Assembly: GCA_963755825.1 (NCBI GenBank)
Contig: CAVWLA010000001.1
Span: forward strand, 434,001-498,000
DNA: 64,000 bases
Direction: 5' to 3'
Source: DATBQN01 sp963755825
GTDB lineage: Bacteria > Acidobacteriota > Thermoanaerobaculia > Multivoradales > UBA5704
The notes under the pieces are model-generated. The model made no database searches and had not been told where the DNA came from. It was given only the letters and a program-made list of their open reading frames with translations. Shown here one piece after another: positions 55,008 through 63,031 of the stretch (positions are counted from its first letter, which is position 1; every line of letters starts with the position of its first letter). A program made the translations under genes and the position numbers.

Positions 55008-56813
55008 ATGACCACCCGCCGAACTCTCCTGCGCCGCGTCAAGCTGCGCTACGTCCTCTTCGTCGTCCTCCTCCTCTCCGGCATCATCCCGTTCATGGCG
55101 AGCAGTCTCTTTCTCTTCGGCAGCGACCAGGAGATCCTCGAGAACAAGGAGCGGGAGTACCTGATCGCCAAGGCCGGGACGCTGTCGAACCAGATCCAGG
55201 CCTACCTCGCGAACGTCCGCCGCCAGCTCGACCAGCTCGGCAACGGCCTCCTCTACCCCGACGGCCCGGCGACGACCGAGGCCCGCCTCCACGAGCCGTG
55301 GGTCGAGGCGTATCTCAAGAGCTTCCAGCGCGACAACCCCGACTTCCGAGCCCTCCGCGTGCTCGACATGCAGGGGCGAGGCCTGTCGCGCGAGCACCTG
55401 CGCCCGCCCGAGCAGCAGGCGATGGACGTCGCCTGGCGGCAGAGCCGGCAGAGCGGACGCATCGCCTACCAGTTCGTCGACTACACCGGCAAGGTGGCGC
55501 CGCTCGTCGCCGTCGCCATCCCCGTCGCCGGTCCGCCGGCGGCCGCCGCCGCCGTGCCGCCAGGCGCCATCGCCGTGCCGGCCGCCGCCGGCGGACCGCA
55601 GCTCATCGTCGAAGCGCTGCTCAGCCTCGAGCCGGTCGGCGCCGAGCTCACCAACAAGCTGCGCCGCGACGTCGACATCTACCTGATCGACGACGGCGCC
55701 GGCAACGTCCTGTGGTCGAACGGCGGCCAGAGCCTGGACCACAAGGTGATCAGCTACTTCCGCGCCGGCCAGGTCAACATGACGCACGAGTACAACGCCG
55801 CCGGGCCCGGCCGGCCGGCGCGCGCCATGCTCGCCCAGGTGAGCCCGGTACCGGAGAGCGGCTGGTCGGTCGTCGTGCAGCGGCCGCAGGCGGCGGTCTT
55901 CGCGGTGGCCGACCAGATGGTCTTCAACTGGGCGCTGGCGACGCTCCTCCTCGCCGCTCTCGCCCTCCTCTTCGCCCTCGTCGCGGCGCGCCTGGTGAGC
56001 CAGCCGATCCAGCGCCTGGCGAAGACCAGCCACGAGATCGCCGAGGGCGACCTCTCCGGCCGCGTCGAGGTCGGCGGCCTCGGCTCCGAGCTCGCCGACC
56101 TCGCCGACGACTTCAACCGCATGACCCTGAACCTCGAGAGCCACGTGCGCCAGCTGCGCAGTGCGGCGCAGGCCAACCGCGAGCTCTTCATCGGCTCGCT
56201 GCGCGCCTTCGTGGCGGCGGTCGACGCCAAAGACCCCTATACCCGCGGCCACTCCGAGCGGGTGGCGGCGGTCAGCCGCACGGTCGCCCGCCAGCTCGGC
56301 CTCGGCGAGGAGGTGCAGCACAAGGTGTGGATCGGGGCGCTCCTCCACGACGTGGGGAAGATCGGCGTCGAGGACCACATCCTGCGCAAGAGCGGCGTCC
56401 TCACCCCCGAGGAGTACGACCAGATGAAGCTCCACACCGTCATGGGGGCGGACATCCTGTCGCGCATCCAGGAGCTGCGCGAGATGATCCCCGCCGTGCG
56501 CTGGCACCACGAGGCGTGGGCGGGCGGCGGCTATCCGGACGGCCTCAAGGGCGAGCAGATCCCGCTCATCGCGCGCATCGTCGCCGTCGCCGACTGCTTC
56601 GACGCCATCACCACCAACCGTCCCTATCAGCAGGCCGGCAGCCTGCACCACGCGGTGGAGACGATCACCAAGCTGACCGGCAAGAAGTTCGACGCCAAGG
56701 TGGTGACCGCCTTCCTGCGCGCCTGCGAGGCCGGCGACGTGCGGGTCGGCGCGGCGCGCCCGGCACCGCTCGAGGACGCCGGCCGGCCGGTCGCCCAGGC
56801 TGCAGCCCAATAG
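55008..56813 (+). CDS. Membrane HD-GYP cyclic-di-GMP phosphodiesterase with HAMP
   Basis: 601 residues: transmembrane helix (about 13-35), a periplasmic dCache-like sensor (about 40-300), second helix (about 305-328), HAMP (RLVSQPIQRLAKTSHEIAEG), short coiled coil, then the HD-GYP domain (about 400-570). The HD motif is in LLHDVGKIG (His447, Asp448) and GYP is at 508-510 in GGGYPDGLKG; both are intact, so activity against cyclic di-GMP is expected. ATG 55008 was chosen because the protein begins with a plausible membrane anchor there. Its stop is directly followed by the next ATG. Confidence 0.92.
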   Translation: MTTRRTLLRRVKLRYVLFVVLLLSGIIPFMASSLFLFGSDQEILENKEREYLIAKAGTLSNQIQAYLANVRRQLDQLGNGLLYPDGPATTEARLHEPWVEAYLKSFQRDNPDFRALRVLDMQGRGLSREHLRPPEQQAMDVAWRQSRQSGRIAYQFVDYTGKVAPLVAVAIPVAGPPAAAAAVPPGAIAVPAAAGGPQLIVEALLSLEPVGAELTNKLRRDVDIYLIDDGAGNVLWSNGGQSLDHKVISYFRAGQVNMTHEYNAAGPGRPARAMLAQVSPVPESGWSVVVQRPQAAVFAVADQMVFNWALATLLLAALALLFALVAARLVSQPIQRLAKTSHEIAEGDLSGRVEVGGLGSELADLADDFNRMTLNLESHVRQLRSAAQANRELFIGSLRAFVAAVDAKDPYTRGHSERVAAVSRTVARQLGLGEEVQHKVWIGALLHDVGKIGVEDHILRKSGVLTPEEYDQMKLHTVMGADILSRIQELREMIPAVRWHHEAWAGGGYPDGLKGEQIPLIARIVAVADCFDAITTNRPYQQAGSLHHAVETITKLTGKKFDAKVVTAFLRACEAGDVRVGAARPAPLEDAGRPVAQAAAQ

Positions 56814-57179
56814 ATGGCGTTCCAGTTCATCCTCGCCAACCTCCTGGCCGACAACGACGACGCGGTCGGGGTGCTCTTCCTCGACGGCAGCGGCGAGACC
56901 GTCGACCTCGCCTGCTCGCAGTTCACCCCCTACGAGATGCGGGTGCTCGGCGCCTACCTGGGGATTTACCTGCGCCGCCTCGAGCGGCTCCTGGTCAACA
57001 ACGACCTCGGCGCCACCCGCCTCATCCACATCGAGAAGCCGGCGCTCCACATCTACGCGATGCCGGTCTCCGACGGCTACTACCTCGGCCTGGTGCAGCG
57101 CCACCCGGCGCTCGTCGCCCGCACCCGCCGCTCGCTGGAGGACGCGGTGGGCCAGCTCACCCGCGAGCTGTTCACCTGA
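56814..57179 (+). CDS. Small Roadblock/LC7-like protein
   Basis: 121 residues with no signal. The order of elements (AVGVLFLDGSGETVDLAC, a central helix, LHIYAMPVSDGYYLGLVQRH, and a final helix ending LTRELFT) resembles Roadblock/LC7 proteins, which often control small GTPases. The match is by pattern only. Its ATG follows the HD-GYP stop with no gap, and it lies 41 nt before the promoter and start of ftsY, which encodes an SRP GTPase. Confidence 0.6.
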   Translation: MAFQFILANLLADNDDAVGVLFLDGSGETVDLACSQFTPYEMRVLGAYLGIYLRRLERLLVNNDLGATRLIHIEKPALHIYAMPVSDGYYLGLVQRHPALVARTRRSLEDAVGQLTRELFT

Positions 57180-57208
57180 GCCAGCCCCGCCGCGAGGCGG
57201 GCGTCGGC

Positions 57209-57214
57209 TATCAT
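57209..57214 (+). promoter_or_regulatory. -10 element TATCAT for ftsY, leaderless-type
   Basis: The hexamer begins exactly 12 nt before ATG 57221. Confidence 0.5.
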
Positions 57215-57220
57215 CCGCCC

Positions 57221-58207
57221 ATGGCGGATTCCTCGGACAAGCGGCCACGAGATCTCCTGGAGCTCGCTCCGGAGACGAGCCTCCCCGAGCCCGAGCGCGC
57301 CAGCTTCCTCGGCAAGCTCAAGCGCGGGCTCTTCATGACGCAGAGCGAGCTGGTCGAGAAGATGGGCGCCGTCGTCGGCGGCAAGGTGACCCTCGACGAG
57401 CGGACCCTGGAGTACCTGGAGGAGGTCTTGATCGGCGCCGACCTCGGCGTCGACACCGCCCTCGAGCTGGTCGAGCGGGTGAAGAAGAACGCCACCCGCG
57501 AGCAGGCGGCGGACCCGGTGAAGCTCCGCCGGCTCCTCGCCGACGAGATGGCCGAGCTGCTCGAGAAGGCGCCGGCGCCGCGGCGCTTCGGCCGCGGCCC
57601 GCTCATCACCCTGGTGGTGGGGATCAACGGCGTCGGCAAGACGACCTCGATCGCCAAGCTCGCCCGCCGCGCCCAGGAGCGCGGCGAGCGGGTGGTGCTC
57701 GGCGCCGCCGACACCTTCCGCGCCGCGGCGATCGAGCAGCTCAGCCTGTGGGGCGAGCGGCTGGGGGTCGAGGTGATCCGCCAGGCGGCGGGCTCCGATC
57801 CCGCGGCGGTGGTCTACGACTCCATCCAGGCGGCGCGCGCCCGCCGCGCCGACCAGCTCCTCGTCGACACCGCCGGCCGCCTCCACACCAAGGACCACCT
57901 GATGGCCGAGCTCGCCAAGATCGGCCGCGTCATCGAGCGTGAGGCCGCCGACTGGCAGCGGCGAACGCTCCTCGTGCTCGACGCCACCACCGGCCAGAAC
58001 GCCCTCGCCCAGGCGCGCACCTTCACCCAGGTGGTGCCGGTCGACGGTGTGCTGCTCGCCAAGCTCGACGGCACCGCCAAGGGGGGCATGGCGATCGCCG
58101 TGTCGCGCGAGCTCAAGGTGCCGGTGCTCTACCTGGGGGTCGGCGAGACGGCCGACGACCTGGTGGAGTTCCGGCCGCGGGAGTTCGCTGCTGCCCTCCT
58201 CGGCTAG
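57221..58207 (+). CDS. ftsY: Signal recognition particle receptor FtsY
   Basis: 328-residue SRP-type GTPase that docks ribosome-nascent chain complexes at the membrane. The N domain (about 35-115) is followed by the G domain with GINGVGKTTSIAKLA (G1), DTFRAAAIEQL, DTAGRLHTK (G3) and AKLDGTAKGG (G4). The acidic A domain of E. coli FtsY is reduced to about 25 residues, as in many phyla. ATG 57221 fits the N domain and a -10 just upstream. It overlaps the likely ribD start. Confidence 0.96.
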   Translation: MADSSDKRPRDLLELAPETSLPEPERASFLGKLKRGLFMTQSELVEKMGAVVGGKVTLDERTLEYLEEVLIGADLGVDTALELVERVKKNATREQAADPVKLRRLLADEMAELLEKAPAPRRFGRGPLITLVVGINGVGKTTSIAKLARRAQERGERVVLGAADTFRAAAIEQLSLWGERLGVEVIRQAAGSDPAAVVYDSIQAARARRADQLLVDTAGRLHTKDHLMAELAKIGRVIEREAADWQRRTLLVLDATTGQNALAQARTFTQVVPVDGVLLAKLDGTAKGGMAIAVSRELKVPVLYLGVGETADDLVEFRPREFAAALLG

Positions 58208-59351
58208 CCCGCCTTCGCCGGGCGCCAGCCGGCGCTTCCTCGGCCTCGCTCTTCGCCTCGCCGCCCGCGGGCGCTACGGCGCCTCGCCCAACCCGCGCGT
58301 CGGCGCCGTCCTCGTCTCCCCCTCCGGCAAGGTGGTGGGGAGCGGCTGGCACCGGCGTGCGGGAGGTCCGCATGCCGAGGCGGAGGCGCTCGCCGTCGCC
58401 GGCGGCCGCGCCCGCGGCGCCACGCTCTACGTCACCCTCGAGCCCTGCGCCCACCATGGCCGCACGCCGCCCTGCGCCGAGGCGGTGGTCGCCGCCGGCA
58501 TCGCCCGCGTCGTCGCCTGCCACGGCGATCCCGACCCGCGGGTCTCCGGCCGCGGCTTTGCCCTGCTGCGGGCGGCGGGGATCGAGGTCGAGATCGGGCC
58601 GCTCGCCGAGGAGGCGGTGGCGCTCAACCTCTCCTTCCTCGTCGCCGCGGCGCTCGGCCGCCCAGCGGTCACCCTCAAGTGGGCGATGAGCCTCGACGGC
58701 CGCATCGCGACGGCGGGCGGCGAGAGCCAGTGGATCACCTCGCCGCCGGCCCGCCGCTGGGCGCTCGCCCTCCGCGAGGAGCACGACGCGACGCTCGCCG
58801 GCGTCGGCACCGTCCTCGCCGACGACCCGCAGCTCAATCGCCGGTTGGGCCTGGCGCCGGGCGCCGGCCTGCGGGCGGTGCTCGACCGCGGCCTGCGCAC
58901 GCCGCCGACGGCGCGGCTCTTCGAGGTGCCGGGGACCGTCGTCCTCTACACCGAGTCGGCGGACGAGGAGAGAGCGCGGGCGCTCGCCGCGCGCGGCGCG
59001 ACGATCGTCCAGCTGCCCACGGTGGCGCCGGCGCCCGTCCTCGCCGACCTCCACAGCCGCGGTGTCCGCAGCCTCCTCGTCGAAGGGGGCGGCGAGGTGC
59101 TCGCCAGCTTCGTCGCCAGCGGCCTCTTCGACCGCGTGGCGGCGGCGGCGGCGCCGCTCCTGATCGGCGGCCGCGAGGCGCACGGGCCGCTCGGCGGCGC
59201 CGGCGCCTGCGGCCTCGCCGCGGCGCCGCGCCTCGAGGGCCTCGCCGCCGGTCGCCGCGGCAAGGACGTCATCCTCACCGCCTATCGCCAGGGCGCGATC
59301 GCCGAGCTGCTCGGCCGCGTGCTGCCCGCCACGGAGCCTTCCACGCCGTGA
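58191..59351 (+). CDS. ribD: Bifunctional riboflavin deaminase/reductase
   Basis: About 386 residues. The N-terminal deaminase has the zinc site HAEAEAL and PCAHHGRTPPCAEAV. The C-terminal reductase starts TLKWAMSLDGRIATAGGESQ and includes SLLVEGGGEVLASF. Together these catalyse two early steps of riboflavin synthesis. The start is unusual: no ATG, GTG or TTG lies in frame between a GTG at 58047 (deep inside ftsY) and the conserved region near 58240. CTG 58191, with GGGAG seven bases upstream, is the best candidate, and CTG 58188 is next to it. An undetected indel is the alternative. Confidence 0.9.
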   Translation: MPSSASPPSPGASRRFLGLALRLAARGRYGASPNPRVGAVLVSPSGKVVGSGWHRRAGGPHAEAEALAVAGGRARGATLYVTLEPCAHHGRTPPCAEAVVAAGIARVVACHGDPDPRVSGRGFALLRAAGIEVEIGPLAEEAVALNLSFLVAAALGRPAVTLKWAMSLDGRIATAGGESQWITSPPARRWALALREEHDATLAGVGTVLADDPQLNRRLGLAPGAGLRAVLDRGLRTPPTARLFEVPGTVVLYTESADEERARALAARGATIVQLPTVAPAPVLADLHSRGVRSLLVEGGGEVLASFVASGLFDRVAAAAAPLLIGGREAHGPLGGAGACGLAAAPRLEGLAAGRRGKDVILTAYRQGAIAELLGRVLPATEPSTP

Positions 59352-59376
59352 GCCGCTCCGCGGCGCAGGAGGCCAG

Positions 59377-60006
59377 GTGTTCACCGGCCTGGTGAGCGAG
59401 CGCGGGCGCGTCGCCGGCGACCTCCGGCCGCTTGCCGGCGGCGCCGTGCGCTTGGCCGTCGAGCACAGCGCGGAGCTCGCCGCGCGCCTCGATCTCGGCG
59501 CCTCGCTCGCCGTCTCCGGCGTCTGCCTGACCGTCGTGGCGAGCGCCCCGTCGCCCGCCGGCTGGCGCTCGGAGTTCGAGGCGATCCCCGAGACCCTGGC
59601 GCGGACGACGCTCGGCCGTCTGCGCGCCGGCGACGCGGTCAACCTCGAGCCGGCGCTCCGCATGGGCGACCCGCTCGGCGGCCATCTGGTGCAGGGGCAC
59701 GTCGACGGGACGTCCGCGGTGGTCGAGCGGCGCGACGCGAGGGAGAACCGCGAGCTCGCCTTCGCCCTCCCCGCCGCGCTCGCCCCTTTTCTGGTGGAGA
59801 AGGGCTCGATCACCGTCGACGGCGTCAGCCTGACCGTCGCCGCCCGGCTGGCCGACCGCTTCACGGTGGCGCTCATCCCGCACACCCTCGCCGTCACCAC
59901 GCTCGGCGATCTCGTCGTGGGCGACCGGGTCAACCTCGAGGTCGACGTGCTCGCCAAGTACGTCCAGCAGGCGCTCGCCGCGCGAGGCCTCGCGGACCCG
60001 CGATGA
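59377..60006 (+). CDS. ribE: Riboflavin synthase, alpha subunit
   Basis: 209 residues with two lumazine-binding repeats: MFTGLVSERGRV, SLAVSGVCLTVVA and GGHLVQGHVDGTS in the first and second halves, and SITVDGVSLTVAA in the second. It dismutates two 6,7-dimethyl-8-ribityllumazine molecules to riboflavin. The GTG start has GGAGG six bases upstream. It lies 25 nt after ribD. Its stop overlaps the next gene by four bases (ATGA). ribBA and ribH are not in the window. Confidence 0.95.
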   Translation: MFTGLVSERGRVAGDLRPLAGGAVRLAVEHSAELAARLDLGASLAVSGVCLTVVASAPSPAGWRSEFEAIPETLARTTLGRLRAGDAVNLEPALRMGDPLGGHLVQGHVDGTSAVVERRDARENRELAFALPAALAPFLVEKGSITVDGVSLTVAARLADRFTVALIPHTLAVTTLGDLVVGDRVNLEVDVLAKYVQQALAARGLADPR

Positions 60007-61040
60007 CTGCCCCAGCCGAGCCGGCCCAGCGCGCGGAGCCGCCGCGGCCGGCCGCCCATCTCGCCGAGCCCGCGCGCTTCTGGATCCGCTACGCGCCGCG
60101 CGCCTGGCCGGGCGCCGACGGCCCCTGGATCGATCTCGCCACCGCCGGCCTCGGCCCGGCGGCCGAGCGCGCGGGGCCGGCCGACCTCCCGGAGATCGGC
60201 GGCCCCCAACCGCTCGACGACCTCCTCTACCTGCCGCTGGTGCCGCCGTCCCACGCCGCGGCGCGCGACGCCGTCGCCCGCGCCCGGCTCGCCGCCGGCA
60301 CGCCCGTGCTCCTCCAGGCGCAGCTCGGCGCGGCGGCGAGCGGCCGGCCGGCGGCGGCGCCGGTGCCGCCGTCCGGAGCCGTCGTCGTCGCCGATCCGCT
60401 CGCCGCGCTCCTCGCCGGCGACCTCGCCGCCCTCGACCGGCTGCCAGCCGGCGCCGCCGTCGTCTGGCCGCTGGTGGCCGGGCTCACCGACGATCCGGCG
60501 CTCTGGGAGGCCGGCTGCGGGCGGCTCGCCGCCGCCGGCGCCGGCGTGGTGCAGGTGCTGGCGCTCGACCTCGGTCCGGCGGACCGCCGCCGGCTCGTCG
60601 TCTGGTGCGGCGAGGCGGCGTTCGAGCCGCTCTTCCATCGCCCGCCGCCCGCCGCGGCGGCCGCGCGCGCCTTCGCCCGCACCGCCGCGCGGCACGGCCT
60701 GGCGCCCTTCCTGGCGCGGCCGGCGGTGATTGCAGCCGGTTCCGCCACCTTCAACCCCGCCGCCGCGGCCAACCGGCGCCTCGCCGGCGAGCTGGCGCTG
60801 GCGGCGGAGCTCTCCGCCCGCCTGGACGGGCCGGCGGGACGGACGCAGGCGCTCTTCGCCGCCGCCCGCCAGGCCGACCGCACCGCCTACGACCTCGCCG
60901 CCCTGGCGCGCGAGGGCAATCTCCCGGCGCTCACCTGGCTCGACGCCGCCGGCCGGCGGATGGTGGAGGAGAGCGTCGCCGGCGCGCCGCCGGCGCTCCT
61001 CGCCGAGCTGCTCGCCGAATACGTCGGCGGCGAGGGATAA
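60003..61040 (+). CDS. Protein of unknown function coupled to ribE
   Basis: 345 residues, very rich in Ala, no signal peptide or membrane helix. I recognise no family. Visible features: alternating hydrophobic strands such as PSGAVVVADPLAALLAG and AAVVWPLVAGLTDD, a VVQVLALDLGPADRRRLVVW segment and a helical C-terminal third. These resemble an alpha/beta, possibly barrel-like, cytosolic protein. It starts at ATG 60003 overlapping the ribE stop, so it is probably made with riboflavin synthase. A link to flavin metabolism is suggested by position only. Confidence 0.65.
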   Translation: MTAPAEPAQRAEPPRPAAHLAEPARFWIRYAPRAWPGADGPWIDLATAGLGPAAERAGPADLPEIGGPQPLDDLLYLPLVPPSHAAARDAVARARLAAGTPVLLQAQLGAAASGRPAAAPVPPSGAVVVADPLAALLAGDLAALDRLPAGAAVVWPLVAGLTDDPALWEAGCGRLAAAGAGVVQVLALDLGPADRRRLVVWCGEAAFEPLFHRPPPAAAAARAFARTAARHGLAPFLARPAVIAAGSATFNPAAAANRRLAGELALAAELSARLDGPAGRTQALFAAARQADRTAYDLAALAREGNLPALTWLDAAGRRMVEESVAGAPPALLAELLAEYVGGEG

Positions 61041-61087
61041 TCGGCGCCGTCAGATGACCGGACCGAACCGACCGCGAAGGAGCCACG

Positions 61088-61837
61088 ATGAGCCGATCTG
61101 ATGGAGCGCCGAGGACGACAGGCCGGACGGCGACGCTGCTGATCCTGGCGGGCCTGGCGCTCGCCGCCGGCCCGGCGATGGCCTGGACGGTCGACGGCGA
61201 CGCCCCGGCGGGCGATTTTCGCGCCTTCAACCAGCGTTTCGCCTCCGACGCCTACTTCTATCCCGGCCATGGCGCGGCGCCGCTCGGCCTCGTCGGCTTC
61301 AACGTCTACGTCGAGGCGAGCTACGACAAGAGCTTCGGCGCCCAGAGCTTCGCCGACACCACCATCGACGGCGGCCTGACCGGCGGCGCCCTCGCCGTCG
61401 GCCGCGTCGGCGTGCGCAAGGGGCTGCCCGGCGGCTTCGACCTCGGCGTCTCCCTCTCCCAGGCGCTCGACGGCGACGTCAAGCTCGGCTCGGCGGAGCT
61501 CTCCTACGCGCTCTTGAAGGGCGGCACGGTGGCGCCGGCGGTGGGCATCCGGCTGACCGGCACCCGCACCCTCGACGCCCACGCCTACGCCCTCGACCAG
61601 GAGGGGATCGAGATCCTCGTCTCCAAGGGCTTCCTCCTCCTCACCCCCTACGCCGGCGCCGGCATCGTCCACAGCAGCGGCCGCCTGCACGGCGACCTCG
61701 GCAGCCTGTCGGCGACCGACACCCGCGGCGTCGCCTACGCCGGGCTCACCCTCAACCTGCTGCTCCCCAAGATCACCGTCGAGGTGGAGAAGGCGGACGT
61801 CGTGCAGGGGAGCGTCCGGGTGGCCTTCGGTTTCTGA
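61088..61837 (+). CDS. Probable outer-membrane beta-barrel protein
   Basis: 249 residues. A signal peptide (LLILAGLALAAGPAMA) is followed by alternating amphipathic strands with Gly-rich turns (for example GLVGFNVYVEASYDKSFG, FDLGVSLSQALDGDVKLG, GVAYAGLTLNLLLPKITVEV). It ends in VRVAFGF; a C-terminal Phe in a terminal strand is the BamA-recognised signature of outer-membrane barrels. GAAGGAG lies upstream of ATG and GATAAT (61036-61041) may be the -10. Cargo or function is unknown. Confidence 0.7.
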   Translation: MSRSDGAPRTTGRTATLLILAGLALAAGPAMAWTVDGDAPAGDFRAFNQRFASDAYFYPGHGAAPLGLVGFNVYVEASYDKSFGAQSFADTTIDGGLTGGALAVGRVGVRKGLPGGFDLGVSLSQALDGDVKLGSAELSYALLKGGTVAPAVGIRLTGTRTLDAHAYALDQEGIEILVSKGFLLLTPYAGAGIVHSSGRLHGDLGSLSATDTRGVAYAGLTLNLLLPKITVEVEKADVVQGSVRVAFGF

Positions 61838-61857
61838 TCCCGCTCCAGGAGACCGCC

Positions 61858-62928
61858 ATGATCGACCTGCGTTCCGACACCGTCACCCGCCCTGACGAGG
61901 AGATGCGGCGCGCCATGGCGACCGCCGAGGTGGGCGACGACGTCATGGGCGAGGACCCGACGGTCAATCGCCTGCAGGAGGAAGCGGCGGCGGCGCTCGG
62001 CAAGGAGGCGGCGCTCTTCGTCCCCTCGGGGACGATGGGCAACCAGATCGCCCTCCACCTCCACGCCCGGCCGGGGTGCGAGGTGATCTGCGACGCGCGG
62101 AGCCACATCGTCCACCTCGAGATGGGGGCGATGGCGGCGCTCTCCGGCCTGCTGCCGCGGGTGATCGCGACGCCCCACGGCCAGCTCGATCCGGCGGCGG
62201 TCGAGGCGCTCATCGCGCCGCCCGGCTCGCTCCGCGCCCGCACCGGCCTCATCGCCGCCGAGACCAGCCACAACATCGCCGGCGGCACCGTCTACACGCG
62301 GGCCGAGCTCGACGGTCTCCTCGCCGTCGCCCGCCGTCACGGCCTGCCGACCCACCTCGACGGCGCCCGCATCTTCAACGCCGCGACCGCTCTCGGCACC
62401 ACCGCCGCGGCGCTCGCCGCCGGCTTCGATACCGTCCAGTTCTGCCTCTCGAAGGGGCTGGGCGCGCCCGTCGGCTCGCTCCTCTGCGGCTCGCGCGCGC
62501 TCGTCGAGGAGGGGCGGCGGGTGCGCAAGATGTTCGGCGGCGGCATGCGCCAGGCGGGGGTGATCGCGGCCGCCGGCTTGGTCGCGCTGCGCAAGGGCCC
62601 GGCGTGGCTGGGCGAGGACCACGCCAACGCCGCCCTCCTCGCCCGCGCGGTGGCCGAGCTGCCCGGGGTGGTGCTCGATCCCGCCGCGGTGGTGACCAAC
62701 ATCATCGTCTTCCGGCTCACTCCCGAGATGTTCGGCGGCAGCCCCCCGCCGGCCGGGCTCGCCGCCGCCTTCCTCGCCCGCCTGCGCGAGCGGGGAGTGC
62801 TGGTGAGCCAGGTCTCGCATGACCAGGTGCGCATGGTGACCCACCGCGACGCCTCGCGCGCCGACGTCGAGACGGCGATCGAGCGTCTCCGCCAGGTCGC
62901 CGGCGCGGCTCTTCCCGTCGCCGGCTGA
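61858..62928 (+). CDS. ltaE: Low-specificity L-threonine aldolase
   Basis: 356-residue PLP enzyme cleaving L-threonine or L-allo-threonine to glycine and acetaldehyde. Family signatures are MIDLRSDTVTRPDEEMRRAM, GDDVMGEDPTVNRLQEEAA and PSGTMGNQIALHLH. The PLP-binding Lys199 is in CLSKGLGAPVGS, and HLDGARIFNAA supplies the cofactor Asp. AGGAG precedes ATG. It lies 20 nt after the barrel protein. Confidence 0.95.
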   Translation: MIDLRSDTVTRPDEEMRRAMATAEVGDDVMGEDPTVNRLQEEAAAALGKEAALFVPSGTMGNQIALHLHARPGCEVICDARSHIVHLEMGAMAALSGLLPRVIATPHGQLDPAAVEALIAPPGSLRARTGLIAAETSHNIAGGTVYTRAELDGLLAVARRHGLPTHLDGARIFNAATALGTTAAALAAGFDTVQFCLSKGLGAPVGSLLCGSRALVEEGRRVRKMFGGGMRQAGVIAAAGLVALRKGPAWLGEDHANAALLARAVAELPGVVLDPAAVVTNIIVFRLTPEMFGGSPPPAGLAAAFLARLRERGVLVSQVSHDQVRMVTHRDASRADVETAIERLRQVAGAALPVAG

Positions 62929-62970
62929 CGCGGCGCGCGCGCCAGCGCGGTAAGGGCCGCGCGGGCGGCG

Positions 62971-62992
62971 GCGAGAGTGTTAGTGTTCTCGC
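62971..62992. other. Small inverted repeat upstream of the last gene
   Basis: GCGAGA and TCTCGC form a perfect 6-bp stem around a ten-base loop in the gap after ltaE. It could be a weak terminator or part of the promoter region of the gene at 63032; neither is supported further. Confidence 0.25.
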
Positions 62993-63031
62993 GCCAGCCC
63001 ATTTCAGGCCCACCCCGCCAGGAGGAGAGGC

